DNA of 6,111 bases from Propionibacteriaceae bacterium (GCA_030528545.1 JAUMYR010000026.1:1-6111), one strand, 5' to 3'. Shown: positions 1 through 6,108, numbered from the stretch's first letter. The notes: generated by a model from the letters alone, not told the origin. A program made the numbers and translations.

Positions 1-1076
1 TCCGCCGCGGAGGGGGCGACCTGCTCTCCGGTCAGGACCGACTGGACGAACAGCTTCGCCTCGATGGCCTTGAGGTCGTCGAAGCTCATCGAGTTGCCAG
101 GCCCGGGCTGATAACGCCCGAAATCGCCGTGGCTGGTGTCGGCCATGATCGTGGCGTATCCCTGATCTGCCGCGTCCCTGCGGAACACCTGCAAATGCAT
201 GGGCAGCTCATAGTTCCAGCGCACCGAACCCTCGGTGCCATAGACCTCGACGATGTACTCGGCACGCGGGCCGTTGGCCACCCGGCTGGCCTCCAGGGTG
301 ACCAGGACGCCGCCGTCGGTGCGTCCGAGCGCGGCAACGTAGTCCTCGTTCTCGACCGGGCCGCGTTCGTCGGAGAGTTTGACCGCGGAGTGCCCGACTC
401 CCTGCTCCAGCGGGATCGGACGGTCGGCGAGGAAGGTGCCAGTCATCGCGGTCAGTTCACCGATGCGCCCGACCAGGTAGTGGGCGAGGTCGATGCCGTG
501 GCTCATCAGGTCGCCCACGACCCCGGCCCCGGCATGGGAGCGCGAATAACGCCAGGTCAGCGCGCCATCGGGGGAAGAAGCATAGTCGGCCACCAGCCAG
601 ACGCGGGCATTGGTGATCCGGCCCAGTTCGCCGGAGCGGATCAGCGCCCTGGCGTGCTGGATCGCGGGCTGGTGCCGGTAGTTGAAACCGACCGCCGTCG
701 CCAGGCCCGCGGCCTCGGCCGATTGGGCGATCTGGCGGCTCTGCGCCGCGTTGACCCCCATCGGCTTCTCGATCCAGAAGGGCTTGCCCGCGGCGATCGC
801 CGCCATCGCGACCTCGTGGTGCAGGAAGTTGGGGGTGCAGATGCTGACGACCTCGACCGCCGGGTCCTCGAGCACTTCCCGGTAGTCCGCCACTGCTCGG
901 GAGTAGCCGAAACGGGTGAGCGCATCCTGGCGTCCCGCCTCGGAAGCGTCGGCGGCGACCACCAGGTTCGCCCTGACGCCAAGCTCCGGGTAGCGCTCGC
1001 TGAGCGCCTTGAACCCGCGGGTATGCAGGCGGCCCATCCAACCTATCGCGACTAGGCCGACGCCAAGTTCTCTCAT
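1..1076 (-). CDS. Gfo/Idh/MocA-family NAD(P)-dependent oxidoreductase, possibly inositol dehydrogenase-like (partial, C-terminus beyond left edge)
   Basis: The frame is open from ATG at 1076-1074 to the window edge, giving 358 codons with no stop. The family is usually somewhat longer, so only a short C-terminal piece should be missing. The N-terminus is a Rossmann fold: residues 6-18 read VGLVAIGWMGRLH, with A10-I11-G12-W13-M14-G15 at the dinucleotide-binding turn (first Gly of the usual GxGxxG is Ala). STCTP-like SICTPNFLHH lies at 78-87, and the family's EKP motif is at 103-105, with K104 the expected catalytic lysine. Residues 188-200 (GDLMSHGIDLAHY) supply D189 and H193, with the spacing of the catalytic Asp/His pair in inositol dehydrogenases. 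The C-terminal half has the usual beta-sheet domain pattern. It is a soluble cytoplasmic enzyme that oxidises a sugar or cyclitol hydroxyl. As last visible gene of the transporter operon it probably acts on the imported compound. The start has only a weak upstream TGGGA (8-nt spacing), but the N-terminus fits the family. The family call is secure; the substrate is inferred. Confidence 0.93.
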   Translation of the reverse strand, partial: MRELGVGLVAIGWMGRLHTRGFKALSERYPELGVRANLVVAADASEAGRQDALTRFGYSRAVADYREVLEDPAVEVVSICTPNFLHHEVAMAAIAAGKPFWIEKPMGVNAAQSRQIAQSAEAAGLATAVGFNYRHQPAIQHARALIRSGELGRITNARVWLVADYASSPDGALTWRYSRSHAGAGVVGDLMSHGIDLAHYLVGRIGELTAMTGTFLADRPIPLEQGVGHSAVKLSDERGPVENEDYVAALGRTDGGVLVTLEASRVANGPRAEYIVEVYGTEGSVRWNYELPMHLQVFRRDAADQGYATIMADTSHGDFGRYQPGPGNSMSFDDLKAIEAKLFVQSVLTGEQVAPSAA

Positions 1077-1158
1077 CTTCTGGTTCCCATCATGATTCCG
1101 TGAGTACGTGTGAGTGTGTGACCGAGGGGTGGGTGCCGATCCTCCAGAAACCCCGCGA

Positions 1159-1195
1159 GCGTGTTCTGGGCTTTTCTCATCCCACCAGAACACGC
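1159..1195 (-). repeat. Perfect 11-bp inverted repeat (hairpin) ahead of the oxidoreductase gene
   Basis: Arms GCGTGTTCTGG (1159-1169) and CCAGAACACGC (1185-1195) are exact reverse complements separated by 15 nt. In the minus-strand operon transcript the hairpin lies between the permease stop and the oxidoreductase start. No U-run follows it. A third segment, CCAGAA at 1144-1149, matches the core of the right arm and could pair with 1164-1169 instead, giving a weaker alternative stem. It could be a processing or stability hairpin, an attenuator, a member of a dispersed palindromic family, or a protein-binding site; the sequence does not decide. Confidence 0.6.
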
Positions 1196-1211
1196 ACGCC
1201 AGGCTTCTCGA

Positions 1212-1239
1212 TGGGGCCGGGGCCTACGCCCCGACCCCA
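1212..1239 (-). terminator. GC-rich hairpin just after the permease gene, possible terminator or mRNA-stabilising structure
   Basis: Arms 1212-1223 and 1228-1239 form a 12-bp stem closing a 4-nt loop. In the minus-strand RNA every position pairs, with one G-U wobble (1217/1234). On the plus strand the same position is a C/A mismatch, so the structure favours the operon strand. It starts about 24 nt after the permease stop codon. No U-tract follows, so it is not a canonical intrinsic terminator. Partial termination or protection of the upstream mRNA 3' end are both reasonable. Confidence 0.45.
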
Positions 1240-1263
1240 CCAAGATTCAGCTTTCCCTTAGGA

Positions 1264-2262
1264 TCAGCGGTTCTTCCGTTCGTCGATGATGATGGCGACC
1301 ACGATGATGACGCCCTTGACCACCAACTGCCAGAACGGCGACACATTCAGCAGGTCCATGCTGTTGTTGATGACGCCGATGATGAGCGCGCCGACCACCG
1401 TTCCCCAGGCGGTACCGATGCCGCCGGCGAAGGAGGTGCCGCCGATGACGGTCGCGGTGATCGCGTCCAGCTCAATGCCGGTGCCCAGCTGCGGGTTACC
1501 CGATCCGATGCGCGCGGCCAGGATCAGGCCGGCGATGCCCGCGAACAGGCCGCTCAGGGTGTAGATCTTCAGCTTCACCCGGCGCACGTTGATGCCCGAG
1601 ACCTTCGCCGCTTGCTCGTTGCCGCCGATGGCGTAGGTGTGGCGTCCGAAGCGAGTGTAGTTCAACAAGACGTGAGTGCCCACCGCCACCGCCGCGAAGA
1701 TCAGGATCGGCACCGGTATGAACAGGATGCTTCCCTGGCCGATGAAGTTGAAGTTCGGGTCCAGGGTCGAGACCGGACGCCCGGTCGAGTAGATCAGCGC
1801 TAGGCCACGCGCGGCGGTCATCATGCCCAGCGTCGCGATGAAGGGAGCGATGCTGAACTTCGAGATCAGGAAACCATTCGTGAGACCCGCGGCGACGCCG
1901 ACGGCGATACCCGCGACGATACCGACGATCGCAGGCAGCAGCAGGCCTGGATACATCTTGGGCTCAGCGCTCGGCAACTGCACCAGACTGGTAGCGACCA
2001 CCGCGGAAAGGGCGACGATTGAGCCCACGGACAGGTCGATGCCCAACGCGATGATGACGAAGGTCATGCCGCAGGCCATGATGCCGATCGGGGCGACCTG
2101 GACGACGATGTTGAGCAGGTTCTGCACCTGCAACAGCTTCCCCTGCGTCGCTAGGCCGAGAAGGATCACCATGGCGATCAGGATCCCGACGATCAAATAC
2201 TTGCGCACGAATGCGCCCCAGTCGAATGCAGGTTTCGCACTCGCCTCAGAAATAGTTGACAT
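1264..2262 (-). CDS. Sugar/cyclitol ABC transporter permease, RbsC/CUT2 family
   Basis: This 332-residue integral membrane protein is full length for the RbsC-type permeases of CUT2 importers (family BPD_transp_2). After a short cytoplasmic N-terminus, hydrophobic segments run from about residue 22 to the end at 327. The family signature GIDLSVGS is at 74-81. The cytoplasmic segment at 203-226 (TRFGRHTYAIGGNEQAAKVS, then GINV) is the conserved loop expected to contact the ATPase. GGTSFAGGIGT is at 274-284, and INNSMDLL then SPFW near 298-310 is the usual C-terminal pattern. It probably forms a homodimeric channel with the ATPase encoded 18 bp upstream. The ATG at 2262 has GAAAGAG 7 nt upstream. 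IatP-like (inositol) permeases look like this, but so do ribose, xylose and galactose permeases, so substrate cannot be read from this gene alone. Confidence 0.95.
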   Translation of the reverse strand: MSTISEASAKPAFDWGAFVRKYLIVGILIAMVILLGLATQGKLLQVQNLLNIVVQVAPIGIMACGMTFVIIALGIDLSVGSIVALSAVVATSLVQLPSAEPKMYPGLLLPAIVGIVAGIAVGVAAGLTNGFLISKFSIAPFIATLGMMTAARGLALIYSTGRPVSTLDPNFNFIGQGSILFIPVPILIFAAVAVGTHVLLNYTRFGRHTYAIGGNEQAAKVSGINVRRVKLKIYTLSGLFAGIAGLILAARIGSGNPQLGTGIELDAITATVIGGTSFAGGIGTAWGTVVGALIIGVINNSMDLLNVSPFWQLVVKGVIIVVAIIIDERKNR

Positions 2263-2269
2263 AACAGGT

Positions 2270-2276
2270 CTCTTTC
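2270..2276 (-). promoter_or_regulatory. Ribosome binding site of the permease gene
   Basis: GAAAGAG on the minus strand lies 7 nt before the ATG at 2262, within the 18-bp gap after the ATPase stop codon. This supports the chosen permease start and independent ribosome loading within one operon mRNA. Confidence 0.6.
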
Positions 2277-2280
2277 AAAT

Positions 2281-3780
2281 CTAGGCCACGGACCCACGGC
2301 CAGTAGCGAGCTGCATAATGCTTTCTTGGTCGGCCTCTTCCCGGCTGAGTTCACCGGTCACCCGGCCCTCGTGCATCACGAGGATGCGGTCGCTCATTCC
2401 GAGGACCTCGGGAAGCTCCGAACTGACCATGATGATGGCCTTTCCGGCCTGCGCCAGCATCGACATCAACCGATGGATCTCGCTCTTGGCGCCCACGTCA
2501 ATGCCGCGGGTCGGCTCGTCGATCATGAGGATGTCGGGAAGCGTGAGGAGCCAGCGGGAGATGAGCACCTTCTGCTGGTTACCGCCCGACAGATTCTTGA
2601 TCTGCTGGCGCACCGTCGGGGTCTTCACCGCGAGCTTTTCGCGCTGTTCCTGGACCGCGACGTTGATCCTTCCGTATTGCAGCCAGCCTCCCGGGCTGTA
2701 TTCCGGCAGGGCAGCCATCATCATGTTGTCGCGGACGCTCAGGACGCCCATGATGCCGGTCAGCCTCCGGTCTTCGGTGAGCAGGGATAGGCCCGCGTCG
2801 ATAGCGTCCTTGGGCTGCTTGATGACCACCTGCTCGCCATTGATCTTGACCACGCCCGAGTCGGCCGGGTGGATACCGAACAGGGTTTCCAGCACCTCGG
2901 TACGTCCCGCGCCCATCAGGCCCGCGAAACCGAGGATCTCGCCGCGACGAACCTCGAAGCTGACGTCCTTCACCAGGTTGCCCCGGTTGAGCCCCTCAAC
3001 GCTCAGCATCACTTCACCGATGTCGGCCTCCAGTTTGGGGAACATCTCGGTGATCTCCCGCCCGACCATGAGCGTGATGAGCTTGTCGTGGTTGAGGTTC
3101 TCGGCGCGCTCGGTCGCCACCCACTTGCCATCCCGGAAGACGGTGATGTCGTCGGAGATCTTGAACACCTCGTCCATCTTGTGGGTGATGTAGATGATCG
3201 CCTTACCGTCCGCGCGGAGCTGATCGATCATGCGGTGCAGGTGTTCCACCTCTTTTTCAGGGATGGCCGAGGTGGGCTCATCCATGATGATGATCTTGGA
3301 GTCGTAGCTGATCGCCTTGGCGATCTCAACCATCTGGGTCTGGGCAACCGAGAGTTCGCGCATCTTCTTGCGCGGGTTGATGTCGATTCCCCAGCGCTCG
3401 AATAGTTCTCGGGTCTGCTGCAACATCTTGCGGTGGTCGATCAGCACACCGGCCACTCGCGGCTCCCGGCCGAGATAGATGTTCTCGGCTACGGTCATCT
3501 CTGGCACCGGGGAAAGCTCCTGATGGATCATCGAGATTCCCCGACTGAGCCCCTCCGCCTCGCTGTTGGTGACGATCAGCTCGTCTTCCAGGTAGATGTC
3601 ACCCTCGTCCTGCCGATACATGCCGATGAGGCATTTCATGAGGGTCGACTTTCCCGCGCCGTTCTCGCCCATCAGGGCGTGCACGGTGCCCGGCCGGACC
3701 AGCAGCGTGACATCGCTCAGTGCGACCACGCCAGGAAATGTCTTGGTTATGTTCTCCATACGGAGCATGTACTCGCTCAT
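2281..3780 (-). CDS. Sugar/cyclitol ABC transporter ATP-binding protein, RbsA/MglA type with two nucleotide-binding domains
   Basis: At 499 residues this has the length and duplicated architecture of RbsA/MglA/XylG-type ATPases. NBD1 has Walker [10 protein letters not shown] (38-46), an LSVAQ signature (143-147), Walker [10 protein letters not shown] (163-171) and the switch His at H200. NBD2 begins near residue 256. Its P-loop is the degenerate GLMGAGRTE (287-295), with Arg replacing the Walker lysine; its signature LSGGNQQKV (397-405) and Walker [10 protein letters not shown] (418-426) are canonical. One altered P-loop in NBD2 is normal for this family, so this does not indicate decay. The protein sits on the cytoplasmic face of the membrane and powers import through the downstream permease. 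ATG 3780 is preceded by AAGGGGAG; in-frame ATGs at codons 5 and 8 are less well placed. Residues 1-8 are therefore the only uncertain part. The IatA-like inositol role is inferred from context. Confidence 0.95.
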   Translation of the reverse strand: MSEYMLRMENITKTFPGVVALSDVTLLVRPGTVHALMGENGAGKSTLMKCLIGMYRQDEGDIYLEDELIVTNSEAEGLSRGISMIHQELSPVPEMTVAENIYLGREPRVAGVLIDHRKMLQQTRELFERWGIDINPRKKMRELSVAQTQMVEIAKAISYDSKIIIMDEPTSAIPEKEVEHLHRMIDQLRADGKAIIYITHKMDEVFKISDDITVFRDGKWVATERAENLNHDKLITLMVGREITEMFPKLEADIGEVMLSVEGLNRGNLVKDVSFEVRRGEILGFAGLMGAGRTEVLETLFGIHPADSGVVKINGEQVVIKQPKDAIDAGLSLLTEDRRLTGIMGVLSVRDNMMMAALPEYSPGGWLQYGRINVAVQEQREKLAVKTPTVRQQIKNLSGGNQQKVLISRWLLTLPDILMIDEPTRGIDVGAKSEIHRLMSMLAQAGKAIIMVSSELPEVLGMSDRILVMHEGRVTGELSREEADQESIMQLATGRGSVA

Positions 3781-3782
3781 TG

Positions 3783-3790
3783 CTCCCCTT
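3783..3790 (-). promoter_or_regulatory. Ribosome binding site of the ATPase gene
   Basis: AAGGGGAG on the minus strand ends 2 nt before the ATG at 3780; taking AGGGG as the pairing core gives a 4-nt spacing. It is purine-rich and strong but close to the start. It supports ATG 3780 over the internal ATGs and lies downstream of the 3809-3836 hairpin, so read-through transcripts would be translated. Confidence 0.6.
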
Positions 3791-3804
3791 ATCCGTGAGA
3801 GTAG

Positions 3805-3836
3805 AAAACTGGGTGGGCGATTCCTCGCCCACCCAG
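3805..3836 (-). terminator. Terminator-like attenuator between binding-protein and ATPase genes
   Basis: A perfect 12-bp inverted repeat, CTGGGTGGGCGA (3809-3820) and TCGCCCACCCAG (3825-3836), encloses a 4-nt loop. In the minus-strand RNA it begins 7 nt after the binding-protein stop codon and is followed directly by TTTT (3808-3805) then CTAC. That is the form of a rho-independent terminator with a short U-tract. Since the ATPase gene starts 28 nt further on with its own ribosome site and shows no separate promoter, partial termination is more likely than complete termination. Such a site would yield more binding protein than ATPase and permease, and the hairpin would also protect the 3' end of the short mRNA. 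Confidence 0.75.
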
Positions 3837-3843
3837 CACAGAA

Positions 3844-4860
3844 TCACCGGTTCTCGAACTCTGCCATGTTGTCGGGAGTGACGAGGACGTACGGGACATC
3901 GAGTGTCGCCGCCACCTTGCCTCCGTTGGCGAGCTGCACGGCGGCGTCCACGCCGCCATAGCCCTGGCCCTTGGCGTCCTGGAAGACGGTGACCGGGAGC
4001 TCACCGGCCTTCATCGCCGCCAGCGCGTCCTTGGTCGCGTCCACGCCGCCGATCTTGACGGTATCGAGCTTGCCAGCCTTCTTGTAGGCGTTGATCGCGC
4101 CGAGGGCCATCTCGTCGTTGTTGGAGCAGATGACGTCGATCTTGTCACCGGACTGGATCCAGTTCTCGGCGATCTGCAGACCCTTATCGCGGGCCCACAG
4201 GCCGGCCTGCTCGCGGATCACCTGCATGCCGAGCTTCTCGGCGGTCTCCTTGCAGCCCTTGGTGCGCAGGATCGCGGCCTCCTGGGAGGGGTCGCCCTGC
4301 AGGATCGCCACATTGCCCTTGTTGCCCACGAGCTTGGCGAGGGCCTCCATCTCTACCTGGCCCGCGTACAGGGAGTCGGAGCCGACGTAGGGGATGGTGT
4401 TCGGCAGGTTGGCCGGGCGGCGGTTCACGTAGACCAGCGGGATCTTCGCCTCCTGAGCCTTCTGCGTGATCGGGTCGGTGGCCTGGGTGTCCTGCGGGAT
4501 GACGATCATCGCGTCCACGTTGGCCGCGATGAAGTTCTGCACGTTATTGAGCTGCACATCGGTGCGCTCCTGAGCCGAGACGATGGACAGTTCCACACCG
4601 GCCTCGGCCGCACGGGCCTTCATGCCGTCGGCCACGGTCTGCAGGAACTGGTCCAGGACCGGGAAGGAGACACCAATCTTATAGGTCTTGCCGTCCTTGG
4701 GCTTGACCACGTTACCCACCTTGCACAAAGCATCGGCGGGGCATTCTCCCGCGGCCCCGCCAGCGCTGGCGGAGGGATCGGCGGTCGGTGCGGTACAAGC
4801 GCTGACGGCCAGCGCGGCTGCTGCCATCGCGGCAAGCAGGCCACCACGCTTCTTCATCAT
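3844..4860 (-). CDS. Sugar/cyclitol ABC transporter substrate-binding lipoprotein (periplasmic-binding-protein type 1, RbsB-like)
   Basis: This 338-residue lipoprotein delivers substrate to the importer. Residues 1-22 form a lipoprotein signal: MMKKR, a hydrophobic Ala/Leu stretch, then lipobox V19-S20-A21-C22, so C22 should be lipidated and anchored to the outer face of the membrane. A Ser/Ala/Gly-rich linker follows, then two cysteines (C40 and C46), then a two-lobed type 1 fold from about Y60. By alignment with RbsB, ligand contacts probably include R147 within VNRRP (145-149), N247-N248-D249 (NNDEMALGA), D274 and Q294. RbsB has Asp-Arg where this protein has N146-R147, which suggests a ligand other than ribose. 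ATG 4860 is chosen because GAGAGG lies 5 nt upstream; a GTG at 4866 in frame would overlap that site. It is the first gene of the minus-strand operon. Myo-inositol or a related cyclitol is my best guess (IbpA/MocB-like), not proven. Confidence 0.93.
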   Translation of the reverse strand: MMKKRGGLLAAMAAAALAVSACTAPTADPSASAGGAAGECPADALCKVGNVVKPKDGKTYKIGVSFPVLDQFLQTVADGMKARAAEAGVELSIVSAQERTDVQLNNVQNFIAANVDAMIVIPQDTQATDPITQKAQEAKIPLVYVNRRPANLPNTIPYVGSDSLYAGQVEMEALAKLVGNKGNVAILQGDPSQEAAILRTKGCKETAEKLGMQVIREQAGLWARDKGLQIAENWIQSGDKIDVICSNNDEMALGAINAYKKAGKLDTVKIGGVDATKDALAAMKAGELPVTVFQDAKGQGYGGVDAAVQLANGGKVAATLDVPYVLVTPDNMAEFENR

Positions 4861-4865
4861 GTTCA

Positions 4866-4871
4866 CCTCTC
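4866..4871 (-). promoter_or_regulatory. Ribosome binding site that decides the binding-protein start
   Basis: GAGAGG on the minus strand ends 5 nt before ATG 4860. The alternative GTG codon 4866-4864 begins on the last G of this site and would leave nothing upstream to guide the ribosome, so the ATG is preferred. Confidence 0.7.
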
Positions 4872-4945
4872 AGATAAACAGGGCGTCGGCAACCTGCGGT
4901 GGGGCGAGCCACAACGAGGCGTCCTTGCCGTTTGTCGGTGCTAGG

Positions 4946-4975
4946 ACGCTAATCGATCCGAAGTAACTTTGTCAA
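4946..4975 (-). promoter_or_regulatory. Sigma-70-type promoter of the transporter operon
   Basis: The minus strand has a consensus -35 TTGACA (4975-4970), an 18-nt spacer, and TAGCGT (4951-4946) as the -10 with the key T, A and final T. Transcription would begin near 4939-4940 and leave a leader of about 75-80 nt before ATG 4860. The near-perfect -35 suggests a strong promoter held down by a repressor, which fits the divergent LacI-family gene. The palindrome ATCGAT (4952-4957) touches the -10 and is a possible, very short operator core. Confidence 0.6.
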
Positions 4976-5089
4976 GACATGTATGCTTCCGCGTCCCGCG
5001 CCACACCCCGCCCCCAGACAGGTGTGCAGCAGACACTCCAGAGCCCTCAGACACCCTCGACACCACATCTTTGTTCTGACATTGCCGCG

Positions 5090-5097
5090 CCGATCGG
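5090..5097. promoter_or_regulatory. Candidate repressor-binding palindrome in the divergent promoter region
   Basis: CCGATCGG is a perfect 8-bp palindrome just upstream of the predicted -35 of the repressor gene. It resembles CGATCCG at 4954-4960 within the operon promoter (6 of 7 positions against 5091-5097). Both sites would suit autoregulation and operon control by the LacI-family protein. They are short and could arise by chance in G+C-rich DNA, and LacI-family operators are usually 14-20 bp, so this is tentative. Confidence 0.2.
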
Positions 5098-5100
5098 GGG

Positions 5101-5130
5101 CTGTCAGCCTCTCCACGCGACCGCTAGGCT
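5101..5130 (+). promoter_or_regulatory. Promoter of the LacI-family gene, predicted to make a leaderless mRNA
   Basis: TAGGCT at 5125-5130 matches the actinobacterial -10 pattern TANNNT and ends 6 nt before the ATG at 5137. A start site 7 nt after the -10 falls on the A of the ATG itself. CTGTCA at 5101-5106, 18 nt upstream, is a partial -35 (4 of 6 to TTGACA). No convincing Shine-Dalgarno precedes the ATG, which agrees with leaderless translation, common in actinobacteria. Confidence 0.55.
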
Positions 5131-5136
5131 ACCAGC

Positions 5137-6108
5137 ATGAAGGCTCCGACCCAGGACGACGTGGCGCGGGCGGCCGGCGTATCACGCACCCTCGTCTCCC
5201 GCGCGCTGCGCGGCTCGGGCCGCGTCTCGGCCAGCAACCGCGCCCGCATCCTGGCCGTCGCGGCCCGCCTCGGTTACCGTCCCAACGAGGCTGCGGTATC
5301 GCTGGCATCGGCCCGTTCCGGGGTGATCGGGGTCATCCTGCCCAATATTCGCAACCCCTTCTATGACGCGGTGAGCGAGGGACTGCGCCGCGCGGCGGCG
5401 GCCGCGTCCCAGACCACGGTGTTCACGATCTCCGGCCAGGACCGCGGGGCCGCCCTGGAGCAGGCAGACCATTTCATGAGGCTGCGCGCGACCGGGCTCA
5501 TCATGGTCGCCCCCAACCTGGGCGACGCGGAACTGTGCCAGCTCGCGGAGCAGACCCCCCTCACGCTGATCGGACGCGCCCCGGCGGGCGGGCGAGTCGA
5601 CAGCGTAAGGATCGACGAGCGGCGCGCTGCGCACATCATCATGAGGGCCCTCGCCAGCCGCGGATATCGCAAGGTCGTGCCCGTCGCCCCACACTGGTCG
5701 ATGCTCGACCCGACCGGCCACGAGCGCCAGCTCGCTCTCATTTCCGAGGCCGAGGCTCACGGCTTTTCGTGGAATCAGGTGACCGCCGACGGCTCGGGAG
5801 CGACGCTGCGCTCTCTCGTCGCCCCCGGCACCGCCATGATCGTCCACAACGACATCCTGGCCATCGATGTCGTCGCCGCCGTCGTCGCGTCCGGTCTGAG
5901 GCTCGGCAGCGATGTCGCTGTCGTCAGCTACGACAACACCTATCTCGCGGCCCGCGCGGAGTTCTCCCTCACTTCTATCGATCAATCCCCCGCCAGGCTG
6001 GGAAGCCGGGCCGTGGAGCTACTGCTGAGCCGAGTCGCCGATCCCCATGGGCCCCCTCGAGACGAACTGGTCGAGCCTCGCCTGGAGGTGCGGGGCTCCC
6101 TGCACTGA
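5137..6108 (+). CDS. LacI/GalR-family transcriptional regulator, probable repressor of the divergent transporter operon
   Basis: This complete 323-residue protein ends at TGA 6106-6108. Residues 1-60 are a LacI-type DNA-binding domain that aligns without gaps to LacI itself: DVARAAGVSRTLVSRAL (8-24) is the helix-turn-helix, GYRPNEAAVSLA (46-57) the hinge, and L56 matches the hinge leucine of LacI that inserts into the minor groove. The specificity positions 17-18 are Arg-Thr (Tyr-Gln in LacI), so its operator differs from lacO. From G62 (GVIGVILPNIRNPFY) to the end is a type 1 periplasmic-binding-protein-like effector domain, with the family's YDNT (265-268, D266 expected to touch ligand) and LTSIDQ (278-283). 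It probably binds DNA as a dimer in the cytoplasm and releases it when a sugar or cyclitol binds. Its divergent position next to the transporter operon supports local and self-regulation. ATG 5137 is fixed by the promoter and the LacI alignment. The effector is unknown. Confidence 0.93.
   Translation: MKAPTQDDVARAAGVSRTLVSRALRGSGRVSASNRARILAVAARLGYRPNEAAVSLASARSGVIGVILPNIRNPFYDAVSEGLRRAAAAASQTTVFTISGQDRGAALEQADHFMRLRATGLIMVAPNLGDAELCQLAEQTPLTLIGRAPAGGRVDSVRIDERRAAHIIMRALASRGYRKVVPVAPHWSMLDPTGHERQLALISEAEAHGFSWNQVTADGSGATLRSLVAPGTAMIVHNDILAIDVVAAVVASGLRLGSDVAVVSYDNTYLAARAEFSLTSIDQSPARLGSRAVELLLSRVADPHGPPRDELVEPRLEVRGSLH

Noticed and set aside
129..1055. Open frame of 308 codons on the plus strand
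   Set aside because: It lies wholly opposite the oxidoreductase, whose frame has clear family motifs. The plus-strand translation is rich in Arg, Gly, Asp and Val with no recognisable domain, as expected of an antisense shadow in G+C-rich DNA.
1088..1093. Two ATG codons just upstream of the oxidoreductase start on the minus strand
   Set aside because: Neither is in frame with the oxidoreductase (offsets of 14 and 17 nt), and no separate small gene with a ribosome site is evident.
2895..2922. Lys-to-Arg change in the second Walker A motif of the ATPase (GLMGAGRTE)
   Set aside because: A degenerate second P-loop with Arg is characteristic of RbsA/MglA-type duplicated ATPases, so it is not evidence of decay.
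2318..3193. Open frame of 291 codons on the plus strand opposite the ATPase
   Set aside because: The translation is Ser/Arg/Pro-rich without domains, and the opposite strand encodes a full-length ATPase with all expected motifs.
4864..4866. GTG as the start of the binding-protein gene
   Set aside because: It overlaps the GAGAGG ribosome site; ATG 4860, 5 nt downstream of that site, gives a normal lipoprotein signal peptide.
4977..4982. ACATGT palindrome next to the operon -35
   Set aside because: Only six bases are symmetric (flanks match imperfectly), there is no second copy in the divergent gap, and such hexamers occur by chance.
5182..5985. Open frame of 267 codons on the minus strand opposite the regulator
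   Set aside because: It is antisense to a LacI-family gene that aligns from its first residue, and shows no domain or credible start signal of its own.
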